Shown piece after piece: positions 7,876 to 14,740 of a stretch of DNA of 14,740 nucleotides. The translations under genes and the position numbers were made by a program. The notes under the pieces were generated by a model that was given only the letters and a program-made list of their open reading frames with translations, ran no database searches and was not told the DNA's origin. The stretch's first letter is position 1. The number at the start of each line of letters is the position of its first letter. The DNA comes from SIG291 sp045543455 (GTDB lineage Bacteria > Bacillota > Clostridia > Lachnospirales > Lachnospiraceae): positions 1 through 14,740 of the forward strand of contig JAZQMK010000029.1 of NCBI GenBank assembly GCA_045543455.1, read 5' to 3'.

Positions 7876-8646
7876 CTATTTTGCGTTACGCTTATAAATA
7901 ATATTCAAGCCCTTTAATGTAAGATCTGCATCACAATAATCAATAATTTGTGTATTCTCTGATATTATTTTTGCCATTCCGCCTGTCGCAACTACTTTTA
8001 TATTATCTTTTTTCAATTCATCTTTTATCTGTCTTATAATGTATTCAGTCTGTCCAATCTGACCATACACAAGACCCGCCTGCATACTTTCTATTGTATT
8101 CTTAGCAAGTATGGACTCTGGCTTTTTTATCTCTATCTCTGGAAGTTTCGCAGTATTTTCCCATAAAGTCTTTGCACTTGATGCAATACCAGGTGCAGTC
8201 ACTCCTGCTGCAAATGTACCATCCTCTAATATTATATCATAAGTTGTAGCCGTACCAAAATCTATGGCAATAACAGGTCCACCGTAAATATAATATGCTG
8301 CTACCGCATCTGCAATTCTGTCAGCACCAATCTCCTTAGGATTCTCATTGGCGAGTCTGATGCCACTTTTTATCCCAGGACCTACAACCATAGGGGTATG
8401 TCCTAAATATTTTACTATAGCATTGGTAAATGAATACATAATTTGTGGCACAACACTAGCTATAACCACAGCCTTAATCTCAGTAATATCAATGCCTTTA
8501 CGCTCCATTATATTACAAATATTCACGCCATATTCATCAGATGTCATAGCTCTTACTGTTGTAAGACGAAAACTTGTCTTAATCTCATCATCTTTTAAAA
8601 TACCACAAACTATATTAGTATTACCTATATCAATTGCCAGTACCAT
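7876..8646 (-). CDS. coaX: Type III pantothenate kinase
   Basis: Phosphorylates pantothenate, the first step of coenzyme A synthesis. The 256 residues show the ASKHA fold motifs of CoaX: the phosphate-binding AIDIGNTN (4-11), GADRIAD (about 107-113), AIDFGTATT (second phosphate loop), AGVTAPGI, and a C-terminal VVATGGMA. The ATG at 8644-8646 has GAGG eight bases upstream, and the gene overlaps the preceding small gene by 17 bp, suggesting translational coupling. It ends in two consecutive TAG codons (7876-7878 and 7873-7875), and the frame then continues into the dusB ATG. Confidence 0.96.
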   Translation of the reverse strand: MVLAIDIGNTNIVCGILKDDEIKTSFRLTTVRAMTSDEYGVNICNIMERKGIDITEIKAVVIASVVPQIMYSFTNAIVKYLGHTPMVVGPGIKSGIRLANENPKEIGADRIADAVAAYYIYGGPVIAIDFGTATTYDIILEDGTFAAGVTAPGIASSAKTLWENTAKLPEIEIKKPESILAKNTIESMQAGLVYGQIGQTEYIIRQIKDELKKDNIKVVATGGMAKIISENTQIIDYCDADLTLKGLNIIYKRNAK

Positions 8647-8956
8647 TTAATTGCCTCATTATCCTATTATAATTCTCTAAAGCCTCTAACAAATCACGCT
8701 TCTCATATTGTATTTGCTTTATCTTTAACACACTGCCTATCTCATCATAAAGCAAATCTGCTTCATCCGCTTCTGTCTTTAATAATAGTGTATCATCTTC
8801 AAACTCTAATTTCAATATACCGCCTACATCTTCCGTAAAAAGAACGCACATTATTTTCAATTCTTTTTTTACATCTTCAGGAAGGCCCATAAATTCTTCA
8901 TTCAAATAATATTTCTGCTCATATGCATTAGATATACATAAAATAGTATTTTCCAT
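8630..8956 (-). CDS. Small acidic protein of unknown function (possibly DUF6145 family)
   Basis: A 108-residue protein rich in Glu and Asp, with no signal peptide or membrane segment. It opens with ENTILCISNAYEQKYYLNEE and contains LPEDVKKELKIMCVLF and DLLYDEIGSVLKIKQ. The pattern resembles a short Lachnospiraceae family I recall as DUF6145; that name is from memory and uncertain. It is real coding sequence: ATG at 8954-8956, 16 bp after the preceding gene, and a 17-bp overlap with coaX. No function is known to me. Confidence 0.82.
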   Translation of the reverse strand: MENTILCISNAYEQKYYLNEEFMGLPEDVKKELKIMCVLFTEDVGGILKLEFEDDTLLLKTEADEADLLYDEIGSVLKIKQIQYEKRDLLEALENYNRIMRQLNGTGN

Positions 8957-8972
8957 AACTTATCACTTTCCT

Positions 8973-9251
8973 TTACCAAAATGTAAATGCGCTTATTACA
9001 AATACAACCATCATAAATGCAGCCAAGACGCACAAAACAATTCCTAAAAGTTTCCTATCTGACAAAATATCTCTTATGCCGCTTATTATGTTTAACAGTG
9101 TACATCCTAAAAATATGTATGGCATAGCTACAACATTTTTCTTAACATTCAATGCAAAAAATATTGCTGCAACAACTATAAATACAATGCATATTAAACT
9201 AATTACATCTAATACATATTTTGTTTTACGATACTTTCTACTGCCGTACAT
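8973..9251 (-). CDS. Small membrane protein of unknown function
   Basis: A 92-residue protein with a basic N-terminus (SRKYRKTK) and three hydrophobic segments at about 12-34, 41-59 and 68-91, so probably an integral membrane protein with three helices. The ATG at 9249-9251 has GGAGG about four bases upstream. It sits 21 bp after argF and 16 bp before the small acidic gene, in the same orientation, so it is probably co-transcribed. I do not recognise the family. Confidence 0.78.
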   Translation of the reverse strand: MYGSRKYRKTKYVLDVISLICIVFIVVAAIFFALNVKKNVVAMPYIFLGCTLLNIISGIRDILSDRKLLGIVLCVLAAFMMVVFVISAFTFW

Positions 9252-9272
9252 ATTTCCTCCAATCCAGAAATT

Positions 9273-10220
9273 TTAATAATTTCCTAATGTTGCCACCATA
9301 ACTGCTTTTATTGTATGCATTCTGTTTTCAGCTTCATCAAATACATGTGACTGTGCAGACTCAAATACTTCTTCTGTTACTTCTTTACCCTTTACTGCAG
9401 GTAAACAATGTAAAAATATAGTAGTATCCTTCCCTGTCATATCCATCATTTCTTTATTTACCTGATATGGTGATAATAAAGCTATCCTTTCTGCTGCCTT
9501 ATCTTCTTCGCCCATTGAACACCATACATCTGTATAAATAACATCTGCGCCTTTTACTGCAGACACTTCATCTGACAATGTAATTGTACTGCCTGACTCT
9601 TTCGCATAAGACTTACATAATTCAACTAATTCATCTGTTGGCCATAAGCTCTTAGGCGCAATGATTGTAAAATTAACGCCCATCTTACCTGCACCAATCA
9701 TAAGACTATTAGCCATATTGTTACGTCCATCACCCACATAAACGAAATTAAGTCCTTTAAGATAACCAAAATGTTCTTTCATTGTAAGATAATCTGCTAA
9801 AATCTGTGTAGGATGATATTCATCTGTAAGACCATTCCATACCGGAACACCACTGTATTTTGCAAGTTTTTCAACATTATCCTGAGAAAATCCTCTAAAT
9901 TCAATACCGTCAAACATTCTTCCAAGTACACGTGCAGTATCTTCAACACTTTCCTTATATCCAAGCTGAATATCATCACTTCCAAGATATTCAGGATGTC
10001 CGCCTTCGTCTATACAACCAATTGTAAATGAACAACGTGTTCTTGTTGATGGCTTTTCAAAAATAAGTGCAATATTCTTACCCTTTAAGCTCTCGCCTAA
10101 AATACCTTTTTTCTTCTTTGCCTTTAATTCTGCTGCTAAATCAATAAAATATTCAATCTCTTCAGGTGTAAAATCTTTTAATGTTAAAAAGCTTCTACCC
10201 TTTAAACTTTCTTTAACCAT
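9273..10220 (-). CDS. argF: Ornithine carbamoyltransferase
   Basis: Transfers the carbamoyl group from carbamoyl phosphate to ornithine, giving citrulline. The 315-residue protein has the carbamoyl-phosphate motif STRTR (about 58-62), HPTQ (about 135-138), the ornithine-side SMG loop (WCSMGEE, about 232-238), and HCLPA (about 270-274) with the catalytic cysteine. The stretch after STRTR (CSFTIGCIDEGGHPEY) is somewhat unlike the common CAFEVAA form but keeps the key residues. Biosynthetic (ArgF) versus catabolic (ArcB) cannot be settled from sequence; no arcA or carbamate kinase gene is next to it, which favours ArgF. The ATG at 10218-10220 has AGGAGG six bases upstream. It heads a close-packed run through to the chemoreceptor gene. 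A terminator-like hairpin lies 30 bp upstream of the start. Confidence 0.93.
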   Translation of the reverse strand: MVKESLKGRSFLTLKDFTPEEIEYFIDLAAELKAKKKKGILGESLKGKNIALIFEKPSTRTRCSFTIGCIDEGGHPEYLGSDDIQLGYKESVEDTARVLGRMFDGIEFRGFSQDNVEKLAKYSGVPVWNGLTDEYHPTQILADYLTMKEHFGYLKGLNFVYVGDGRNNMANSLMIGAGKMGVNFTIIAPKSLWPTDELVELCKSYAKESGSTITLSDEVSAVKGADVIYTDVWCSMGEEDKAAERIALLSPYQVNKEMMDMTGKDTTIFLHCLPAVKGKEVTEEVFESAQSHVFDEAENRMHTIKAVMVATLGNY

Positions 10221-10246
10221 ACTATACCTCCTAATACTATTTAACA

Positions 10247-10274
10247 GAAAAACTGCAAAATAGTTTTTGCAGTT
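10247..10274 (-). terminator. Terminator-like hairpin between the SPFH gene and argF
   Basis: A perfect 10-bp stem (10251-10260 with 10265-10274, 4-nt loop), rich in A/T apart from CTGC. On the - strand it is followed by TTTCTGTT. It lies 12 bases after the SPFH stop codon and 30 bases before the argF start, so it ends the upstream operon or acts as an attenuator for argF. Confidence 0.7.
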
Positions 10275-10286
10275 AATCCTTTTATA

Positions 10287-11222
10287 TTATTCTTCGCTTG
10301 CTACTTCTGTTATTGATTTTACCATACCTGCAATTCCTTGAATCTCTGATGGTATAATAATCTTTGTTGCTTTTCCATCAGCTGCCTTTGCAAATGCCTC
10401 AAGGCTCTTTAACTGGATAACTGCATCTGAAGGTGCAGCCTCTTTTATAAATCTTATACCTTCTGCATTAGCTCTTTGTACTGCAAGGATAGCTTCTGCC
10501 TGACCTTCAGCCTCTTTAATTGTCGCTTCCTTTTGAGCTTCAGCTCTAAGAATTGCTGACTGCTTTTCAGCTTCTGCATCAAGGATTGCTGATTCCTTCT
10601 TACCTTCTGCAACAAGAATTGTTGAAGTCTTTTCACCTTCTGCTCTAAGAATAGCTTCTCTTCTTTCTCTTTCTGCCTTCATCTGTTTTTCCATTGCATC
10701 CTGAATAGCTGCCGGTGGAATGATGTTCTTAAGCTCAACTCTATTTACCTTGATACCCCATGGATCAGTTGCAACGTCTAATGAAACTCTCATCTTTGTG
10801 TTGATGATTTCACGTGATGTTAATGTTTCATCAAGTTCCAAATCACCAATAATATTTCTTAATGTTGTTGCTGTAAGATTTTCAATAGCCATAATTGGAT
10901 TTTCAACACCGTATGCAAATAACTTAGGATCTGTTATCTGATAGAATACAACTGTATCAATTCTCATTGTAACGTTATCCTTTGTAATAACCGGCTGTGG
11001 TGCAAAGTCTACAACCTGTTCCTTTAATGTTACTCTTCTCGCAATTCTGTCAACGATAGGTAATTTAAAATGGATACCTACGCCCCATGTTGTCTTATAA
11101 GCACCGATTCTTTCAACTACCATTGCCTGTGCCTGTCTTACAATTACTATACAGCTTGCTAAAATACATAATGTTATAATTGCTAATATAACTAGAACAA
11201 ATATTAAAATTGATTCTTCCAT
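10287..11222 (-). CDS. SPFH/Band-7 (stomatin/prohibitin-like) membrane protein, QmcA-like
   Basis: A membrane scaffold protein of the stomatin/prohibitin/flotillin superfamily, whose members organise membrane microdomains and assist membrane protein quality control. Of 311 residues: an N-terminal transmembrane helix about 5-28; a Band-7 domain about 29-185 with VVERIGAYK, GIHFKLPIVD, VDFAPQPVITKDNV and the NIIPPAAI segment; then a coiled coil of five 11-residue repeats at 190-244; and a conserved C-terminal stretch with a proline-rich IIIPSE. It starts one base after the nfeD stop codon, so the two are translationally coupled. NfeD-SPFH pairing is the classical arrangement for this family and supports the assignment. 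Confidence 0.94.
   Translation of the reverse strand: MEESILIFVLVILAIITLCILASCIVIVRQAQAMVVERIGAYKTTWGVGIHFKLPIVDRIARRVTLKEQVVDFAPQPVITKDNVTMRIDTVVFYQITDPKLFAYGVENPIMAIENLTATTLRNIIGDLELDETLTSREIINTKMRVSLDVATDPWGIKVNRVELKNIIPPAAIQDAMEKQMKAERERREAILRAEGEKTSTILVAEGKKESAILDAEAEKQSAILRAEAQKEATIKEAEGQAEAILAVQRANAEGIRFIKEAAPSDAVIQLKSLEAFAKAADGKATKIIIPSEIQGIAGMVKSITEVASEE
10491..10655 (-). repeat. Five hendecad (11-residue) repeats in the SPFH protein
   Basis: Residues 190-244 read as five consecutive 11-mers of the type (A/T)IL-AE-(E/K)-S, for example AILRAEGEKTS, TILVAEGKKES and AILDAEAEKQS. The period suits an oligomerising coiled coil of stomatin/flotillin type. Confidence 0.85.
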
Positions 11223-11223
11223 T

Positions 11224-11652
11224 TTACTTACCTTCCTTTACTATAAGCTTAACGCCTTCTATTTTATCAATTGTTACTAACGAATCCTTTTTTATAATGC
11301 TACCATCTTTACTTCTGGCTGTCCATTCTTTTCCAGCCACATATACGGTTCCTGATGGAGCCATATTATCAATATCTTCGGTAACCTTTGCTGTTTTGCC
11401 GACAACTCCGTCAGCATTGGTTTTTACTATATCCTGGTTATAAATTTTCATAGCTATTGGTCTTGTAAATATAAGTGTTAACAATGAAACTACAAAAAAC
11501 AATACACACTGTAACCATACCGGTCCTCCACACATTGCAACAATAATTGCCACAAGTGCACCTACTGCAAACCAAATGGTTGTAAGTCCCATCGTTGCCA
11601 ACTCAATACCAAGTAGCAAAACAAGTATTACCAGCCATACCAGTTTATCCAT
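11224..11652 (-). CDS. NfeD-like membrane protein (short form, OB-fold)
   Basis: Partner of SPFH proteins. The 142-residue product has hydrophobic segments at about 3-20, 22-40 and 45-65, followed by a soluble C-terminal domain (about 80-142) with GKTAKVTEDI, GTVYVAGKEWTARS and VTIDKIEGVKLIV, typical of the NfeD OB-fold. It lacks the N-terminal serine protease domain of long NfeD proteins. A start ten codons upstream is open, but it lies within the end of the preceding gene. ATG at 11650-11652, with AAGGAG seven bases upstream, is preferred. It follows the hydrolase gene by 11 bp and couples directly to the SPFH gene. Confidence 0.92.
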   Translation of the reverse strand: MDKLVWLVILVLLLGIELATMGLTTIWFAVGALVAIIVAMCGGPVWLQCVLFFVVSLLTLIFTRPIAMKIYNQDIVKTNADGVVGKTAKVTEDIDNMAPSGTVYVAGKEWTARSKDGSIIKKDSLVTIDKIEGVKLIVKEGK

Positions 11653-11663
11653 ATACTCACTCC

Positions 11664-12905
11664 TTATCTGTTGTAGAACCAATGATTACCAATTACATGT
11701 ATGTCCTTACCGTAGCTTGGAAGATTATTCTTTGCTGCCGACTGAGACGACATAAAATATAATCTGTCACCAATATTATTAATGCCACAAAGAGCTTCAA
11801 TTGCTGCTCTCATACATTCTTGTGGATGCACTTTTTGCCCATAATTATGTGGACCGTTGGTAATAGGCACATTATAATAATTATTGGCAAAATATGACGA
11901 TGGTCCGCCATAACCGTTAGACACGCCTGTAAATTGATTTCTTGAGTAAACTACATTTTTTATAGTTGACGGGAAACGTGAATCCTTAACTCTGTTAAGA
12001 ACTACATTTGCTACCGCTAACTTTCCTTCATAAGGTTCCCAGCCTGATTCATATTTTACGATACATGCTAACAGCCATATCTCATCATATGAATACTTAC
12101 CTAAGGAAACACCATTCGAATATTTGGCTATTGCATCTTTTACCGCAGTCTCACGCATAATCTTACGTTGTCTTTCAAGCTCTGCTGCTCTTCTCGCTGC
12201 TTCTGCATCTAAAAATGCCTTATATTCTGCTGTTGTCATTGCTGATTTTAAAGTATAAGTAATATCAACTTCATCAGCAAGGACATAACCATGACCTGCA
12301 TCAGTATTAACTAAGAGCCACTCTTTATATGTTGATACATATTGCAAATTGCTTTGTTTATTAACAGTCGTAAGAACTGAAGCACCTTCATATGCAACCT
12401 TGCGTACCGCCAATTCCTCTGTCTTTGGTGCTATACTCTTAGTACCGTACTTCTTAGCCATAATCTCTGCTTCTTTTCCAAAAAGCACGCTTTCATTTCT
12501 AATATAGCCTTCTGAATCGCCAAAACTAATCTTAGTATATTCTGCATAAATCTCGACAATTGTTGCTTCGCTTTTAGGAAGCATAAGGCCCATCTTATCT
12601 TCATCCTTATGATTAGCCGCCATATCCGAATAAATCGGTACATACGGACTTATATAAGATACTACTTTATCCTGATAATATTCATCTACCACATCATCAT
12701 CACCAATCTGGAATGACTCCTGTAAAATCACATTCTCATTGAGTTCTAATGTGACCTCATTATTATGGTCAACGACCATATCAAGTGTAGCACCCTCTGT
12801 TACATTCTCACCTGTTGTCCTGTCAGTCTTCTTACATGCTACTGTTACAAGAAGCAATGATACCAACAATGTGTAAACGAACAGTCTTTTAATATTACAA
12901 CTCAT
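11664..12905 (-). CDS. Lipoprotein with SH3-like region and SleB/CwlJ-type cell wall hydrolase domain
   Basis: Probable surface-anchored peptidoglycan hydrolase. Of 413 residues: a basic start, a hydrophobic stretch 8-23 and a lipobox-like TVAC with Cys24, indicating a lipoprotein. Two SH3-like segments follow (about 88-145 and 168-215), then an alanine/arginine-rich helix (about 225-260). The C-terminal domain (about 272-413) matches Hydrolase_2 (SleB/CwlJ): IVKYESGWEPYEGKLAVANV with candidate catalytic Glu286, VLNRVKDSRFP, NQFTGVSNG and GNHWFYN. A TTG four codons upstream is also open, but GGAGG at 12911-12915, five bases before ATG 12903-12905, decides the start. Although SleB and CwlJ are spore germination enzymes, the lipid anchor and SH3-like parts suggest vegetative wall turnover; this is inference. 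It is first in an operon with nfeD and the SPFH gene. Confidence 0.92.
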   Translation of the reverse strand: MSCNIKRLFVYTLLVSLLLVTVACKKTDRTTGENVTEGATLDMVVDHNNEVTLELNENVILQESFQIGDDDVVDEYYQDKVVSYISPYVPIYSDMAANHKDEDKMGLMLPKSEATIVEIYAEYTKISFGDSEGYIRNESVLFGKEAEIMAKKYGTKSIAPKTEELAVRKVAYEGASVLTTVNKQSNLQYVSTYKEWLLVNTDAGHGYVLADEVDITYTLKSAMTTAEYKAFLDAEAARRAAELERQRKIMRETAVKDAIAKYSNGVSLGKYSYDEIWLLACIVKYESGWEPYEGKLAVANVVLNRVKDSRFPSTIKNVVYSRNQFTGVSNGYGGPSSYFANNYYNVPITNGPHNYGQKVHPQECMRAAIEALCGINNIGDRLYFMSSQSAAKNNLPSYGKDIHVIGNHWFYNR

Positions 12906-12950
12906 ATATGCCTCCAATTCAAGAGTTCAATATCAATAAGTTACCCGACA

Positions 12951-12979
12951 ATTCTACCAAATATGTATGTTTTTGTCAA
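12951..12979 (-). promoter_or_regulatory. Sigma-A promoter for the hydrolase-nfeD-SPFH operon
   Basis: On the - strand, TTGACA (12974-12979), a 17-bp spacer and TAGAAT (12951-12956). It starts a few bases after the stop codon of the RNA methyltransferase gene, with transcription expected near 12944 and a leader of about 40 nt. No terminator is visible between the methyltransferase gene and this promoter. Confidence 0.82.
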
Positions 12980-12985
12980 GTTTAT

Positions 12986-13756
12986 CTAGCTCTCGCGCTG
13001 CTTCGCGCCCTCATACATAAGGACTGCTGCTGCAATTGCCGCATTGAGTGATTCAACCTGACCCTTCATAGGTATTTTTATAAGATTATCGCATATATCC
13101 GATAATTCATCGCTTATACCTTTACTTTCATTACCTACAACAAATGCCGTTGGCAATGTATAATCATATTTTGAATAACTTTTTTCACCTTTTAAATGTG
13201 CTGCATATACTGTAATACCCATATCTTTTATCTTATTGACAGTTGCAAAAATATCTTCTGACTTATATAACGGCAACCTATATATGGACCCCATAGTTGA
13301 ACGTATAGTTTTAGGATTATAAATATCTACTGTATTCTTAGACATTATTATCCCATTAATTCCTGCACCTTCTGCTGTTCTTACTATAGTGCCTAAATTG
13401 CCCGGGTCCTGTAAATCTTCAACTATCATAAGATATGGATTCTTAATATTTTTAATATCTTCTATGTGATATTGTTTCATCGTAACCAATGCCAAAACAC
13501 CTTGTGGTGTCTTAGTATCTGACATTTGTTCAAACACTCTGTCTGTAACCGTTTCATATGAAATATCTGCAAAATGCTCTTTATTTTTCTCCAAAAATGC
13601 TTCTGTAACATATACATTTTTTAGAAGCTTTCGTGGTGTTTCTAAAAACATCTTTATGCCTTCAACCACAAATGTATTTTCCAGTTCTCTAAATTTGGAT
13701 TTTTTCTGCAGATTAATAACATATTTTACCTTTGCATTACTAACGCTGTTTATCAC
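12986..13756 (-). CDS. TrmH/SpoU-family RNA 2'-O-methyltransferase
   Basis: SPOUT-class enzyme that methylates a ribose 2'-OH in rRNA or tRNA using S-adenosylmethionine. The 256-residue protein has an N-terminal substrate-binding region (about 1-95, with FVVEGIKMF) and the knotted catalytic domain: motif 1 DPGNLGTIVRTAEGAG (about 117-132) with the conserved Asn and Arg, motif 2 VVGNESKGIS (about 206-215), and motif 3 IPMKGQVESLNAAIAAAVLMYE (about 228-249, described by its key residues Pro, Ser-Leu-Asn). The N-terminal form suggests the RlmB/YsgA-like branch, but the target nucleotide cannot be assigned. The ATG at 13754-13756 has GGAGG eight bases upstream. It follows pfkA by 36 bp and ends with TAG. 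Confidence 0.94.
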   Translation of the reverse strand: MINSVSNAKVKYVINLQKKSKFRELENTFVVEGIKMFLETPRKLLKNVYVTEAFLEKNKEHFADISYETVTDRVFEQMSDTKTPQGVLALVTMKQYHIEDIKNIKNPYLMIVEDLQDPGNLGTIVRTAEGAGINGIIMSKNTVDIYNPKTIRSTMGSIYRLPLYKSEDIFATVNKIKDMGITVYAAHLKGEKSYSKYDYTLPTAFVVGNESKGISDELSDICDNLIKIPMKGQVESLNAAIAAAVLMYEGAKQRES

Positions 13757-13792
13757 AGTATCCTCCGTTCTAAGTTATAACGATTAATGCCG

Positions 13793-14740
13793 TTACTTTG
13801 CAAGCACCATACTTACGTTGAATTGGTAATCGTCAATATCTTTAGTCATAGCCAATGCTTCATTAATATCATAATCAACAAATTCACCCTTGCTGTAAGC
13901 TACAACTCGATTGCTCTTTCCCTGTATAAGCATATCTACTGCATAAGTACCCATAACTGATGCATACATTCTATCCTTGCAGGTTGGACTTCCGCCTCTT
14001 TGCATGTAGCCTAAAATAGTAGCTCTGGTTTCGATACCTGTAGCTGCTTCAATTCTTCTTGCCATACTTGTTGAATGACCAATTCCTTCAGCATTGATAA
14101 TAATGTGATGTTTTTTACCCTTTCTACGATTGGCAATGATACTGTCAATAAGACTTTGTTCATCATTGTTATATCTTTCAGGAAGCAAAACATCCTCTGC
14201 ACCATTGGCAATTGCGCACCAGAGTGCAATATATCCTGCATTTCTGCCCATAACTTCAATGATACTGCATCTTTCATGAGATGTTGATGTATCTCTTACC
14301 TTATCAATAGCTTCCATTGCAGTATTAACTGCGGTATCAAAACCGATTGTATACTCTGTACAAGCTATATCAAGATCAATGGTTCCCGGAACACCAATTG
14401 TATTAATGCCAAATCTTGCAAGATCCTGTGCTCCTCTAAATGAACCGTCTCCTCCAATTACAACCACACCGTCAATGCCATGCTTACGGCATACATCGGC
14501 AGCCTTTTTTTGACCTTCCTCAGTAATAAATTCAAGACATCTTGCAGTTTGAAGTATTGTACCGCCTTTATGAATAGTATCTGCAACGCTCTTTGCGTCC
14601 ATATCTATTATTTCATCATTGATAAGACCGTTATAACCTTTTTTAATACCTTTAACCTTTAATCCTTTTGCTAATGCTGTTCTTACAACTGCTCTGATAG
14701 CAGCATTCATACCTGGTGCATCTCCACCACTTGTAAGAAC
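13793..14740 (-). CDS. pfkA: ATP-dependent 6-phosphofructokinase (start outside window)
   Basis: Phosphorylates fructose 6-phosphate to fructose 1,6-bisphosphate, the committed step of glycolysis. The visible 315 residues begin VLTSGGDAPG, which places the true start only a few codons beyond the window edge; the internal ATG at 14710 is the Met of PGMNAAIR, not the start. Other motifs: GGDGS (ATP-type rather than the GGDD of pyrophosphate enzymes), PGTID with the catalytic Asp and Gly rather than Lys before TID, YTIGFDTA, EVMGRNAGY, and a C-terminal GYMQRGGSP. The usual TIDND reads TIDLD here; the two aspartates are kept. It precedes the RNA methyltransferase gene by 36 bp with no visible terminator. 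Confidence 0.96.
   Translation of the reverse strand, partial: VLTSGGDAPGMNAAIRAVVRTALAKGLKVKGIKKGYNGLINDEIIDMDAKSVADTIHKGGTILQTARCLEFITEEGQKKAADVCRKHGIDGVVVIGGDGSFRGAQDLARFGINTIGVPGTIDLDIACTEYTIGFDTAVNTAMEAIDKVRDTSTSHERCSIIEVMGRNAGYIALWCAIANGAEDVLLPERYNNDEQSLIDSIIANRRKGKKHHIIINAEGIGHSTSMARRIEAATGIETRATILGYMQRGGSPTCKDRMYASVMGTYAVDMLIQGKSNRVVAYSKGEFVDYDINEALAMTKDIDDYQFNVSMVLAK

Noticed and set aside
10454..10636. Lys/Gln/Leu-rich frame within the SPFH gene
   Set aside because: It is a shadow of the 11-residue coiled-coil repeats read in another frame.

Overview
The window is AT-rich bacterial DNA with strong AGGAGG-type ribosome binding sites, tightly packed operons and two near-perfect sigma-A promoters. 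Gene content (dusB, greA, class II lysS, coaX, ATP-type pfkA, a SleB-like cell wall hydrolase, NfeD/SPFH) and protein sequence style point to a Clostridia member, most likely Lachnospiraceae. This placement is inference from protein resemblance; no 16S or search was available.

Left part, + strand (1-2858): a restriction-modification pair. The first gene runs in from outside the window. It is a type I-style N6-adenine methyltransferase whose N-terminal extension looks like the tail of a nuclease domain. It overlaps by 11 bp a specificity subunit made of two similar halves. A strong terminator follows (2864-2893). Then comes a 235-bp gap holding four copies of an 8-bp motif (TGTCGTAA) and the terminator of the facing lysS gene.

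Rest of the window, - strand (3094-14740), read from high to low coordinates: pfkA (start outside the window) and a TrmH/SpoU-family RNA methyltransferase; a promoter driving a lipoprotein cell wall hydrolase, nfeD and an SPFH/Band-7 gene; a terminator-like hairpin; a run of argF, a small membrane protein, a small acidic protein, coaX, dusB and a chemoreceptor gene, with gaps of at most 21 bp and one overlap; then a consensus promoter driving greA and lysS, closed by a strong terminator.

The most striking observation is that lysS, normally essential, carries a single in-frame TAG at codon 352 of 496 with no other lesion, and starts with TTG. TAG is also the ordinary stop of coaX (as TAGTAG) and of the RNA methyltransferase gene, so general reassignment of TAG is unlikely. 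A point mutation, a sequencing or assembly error, or readthrough are the live options. The second item of interest is the restriction-modification pair, which resembles BcgI-like (type IIB) organisation more than a classical three-gene type I system. The remainder is mostly housekeeping genes; I see no CRISPR array, tRNA, rRNA or complete mobile element.
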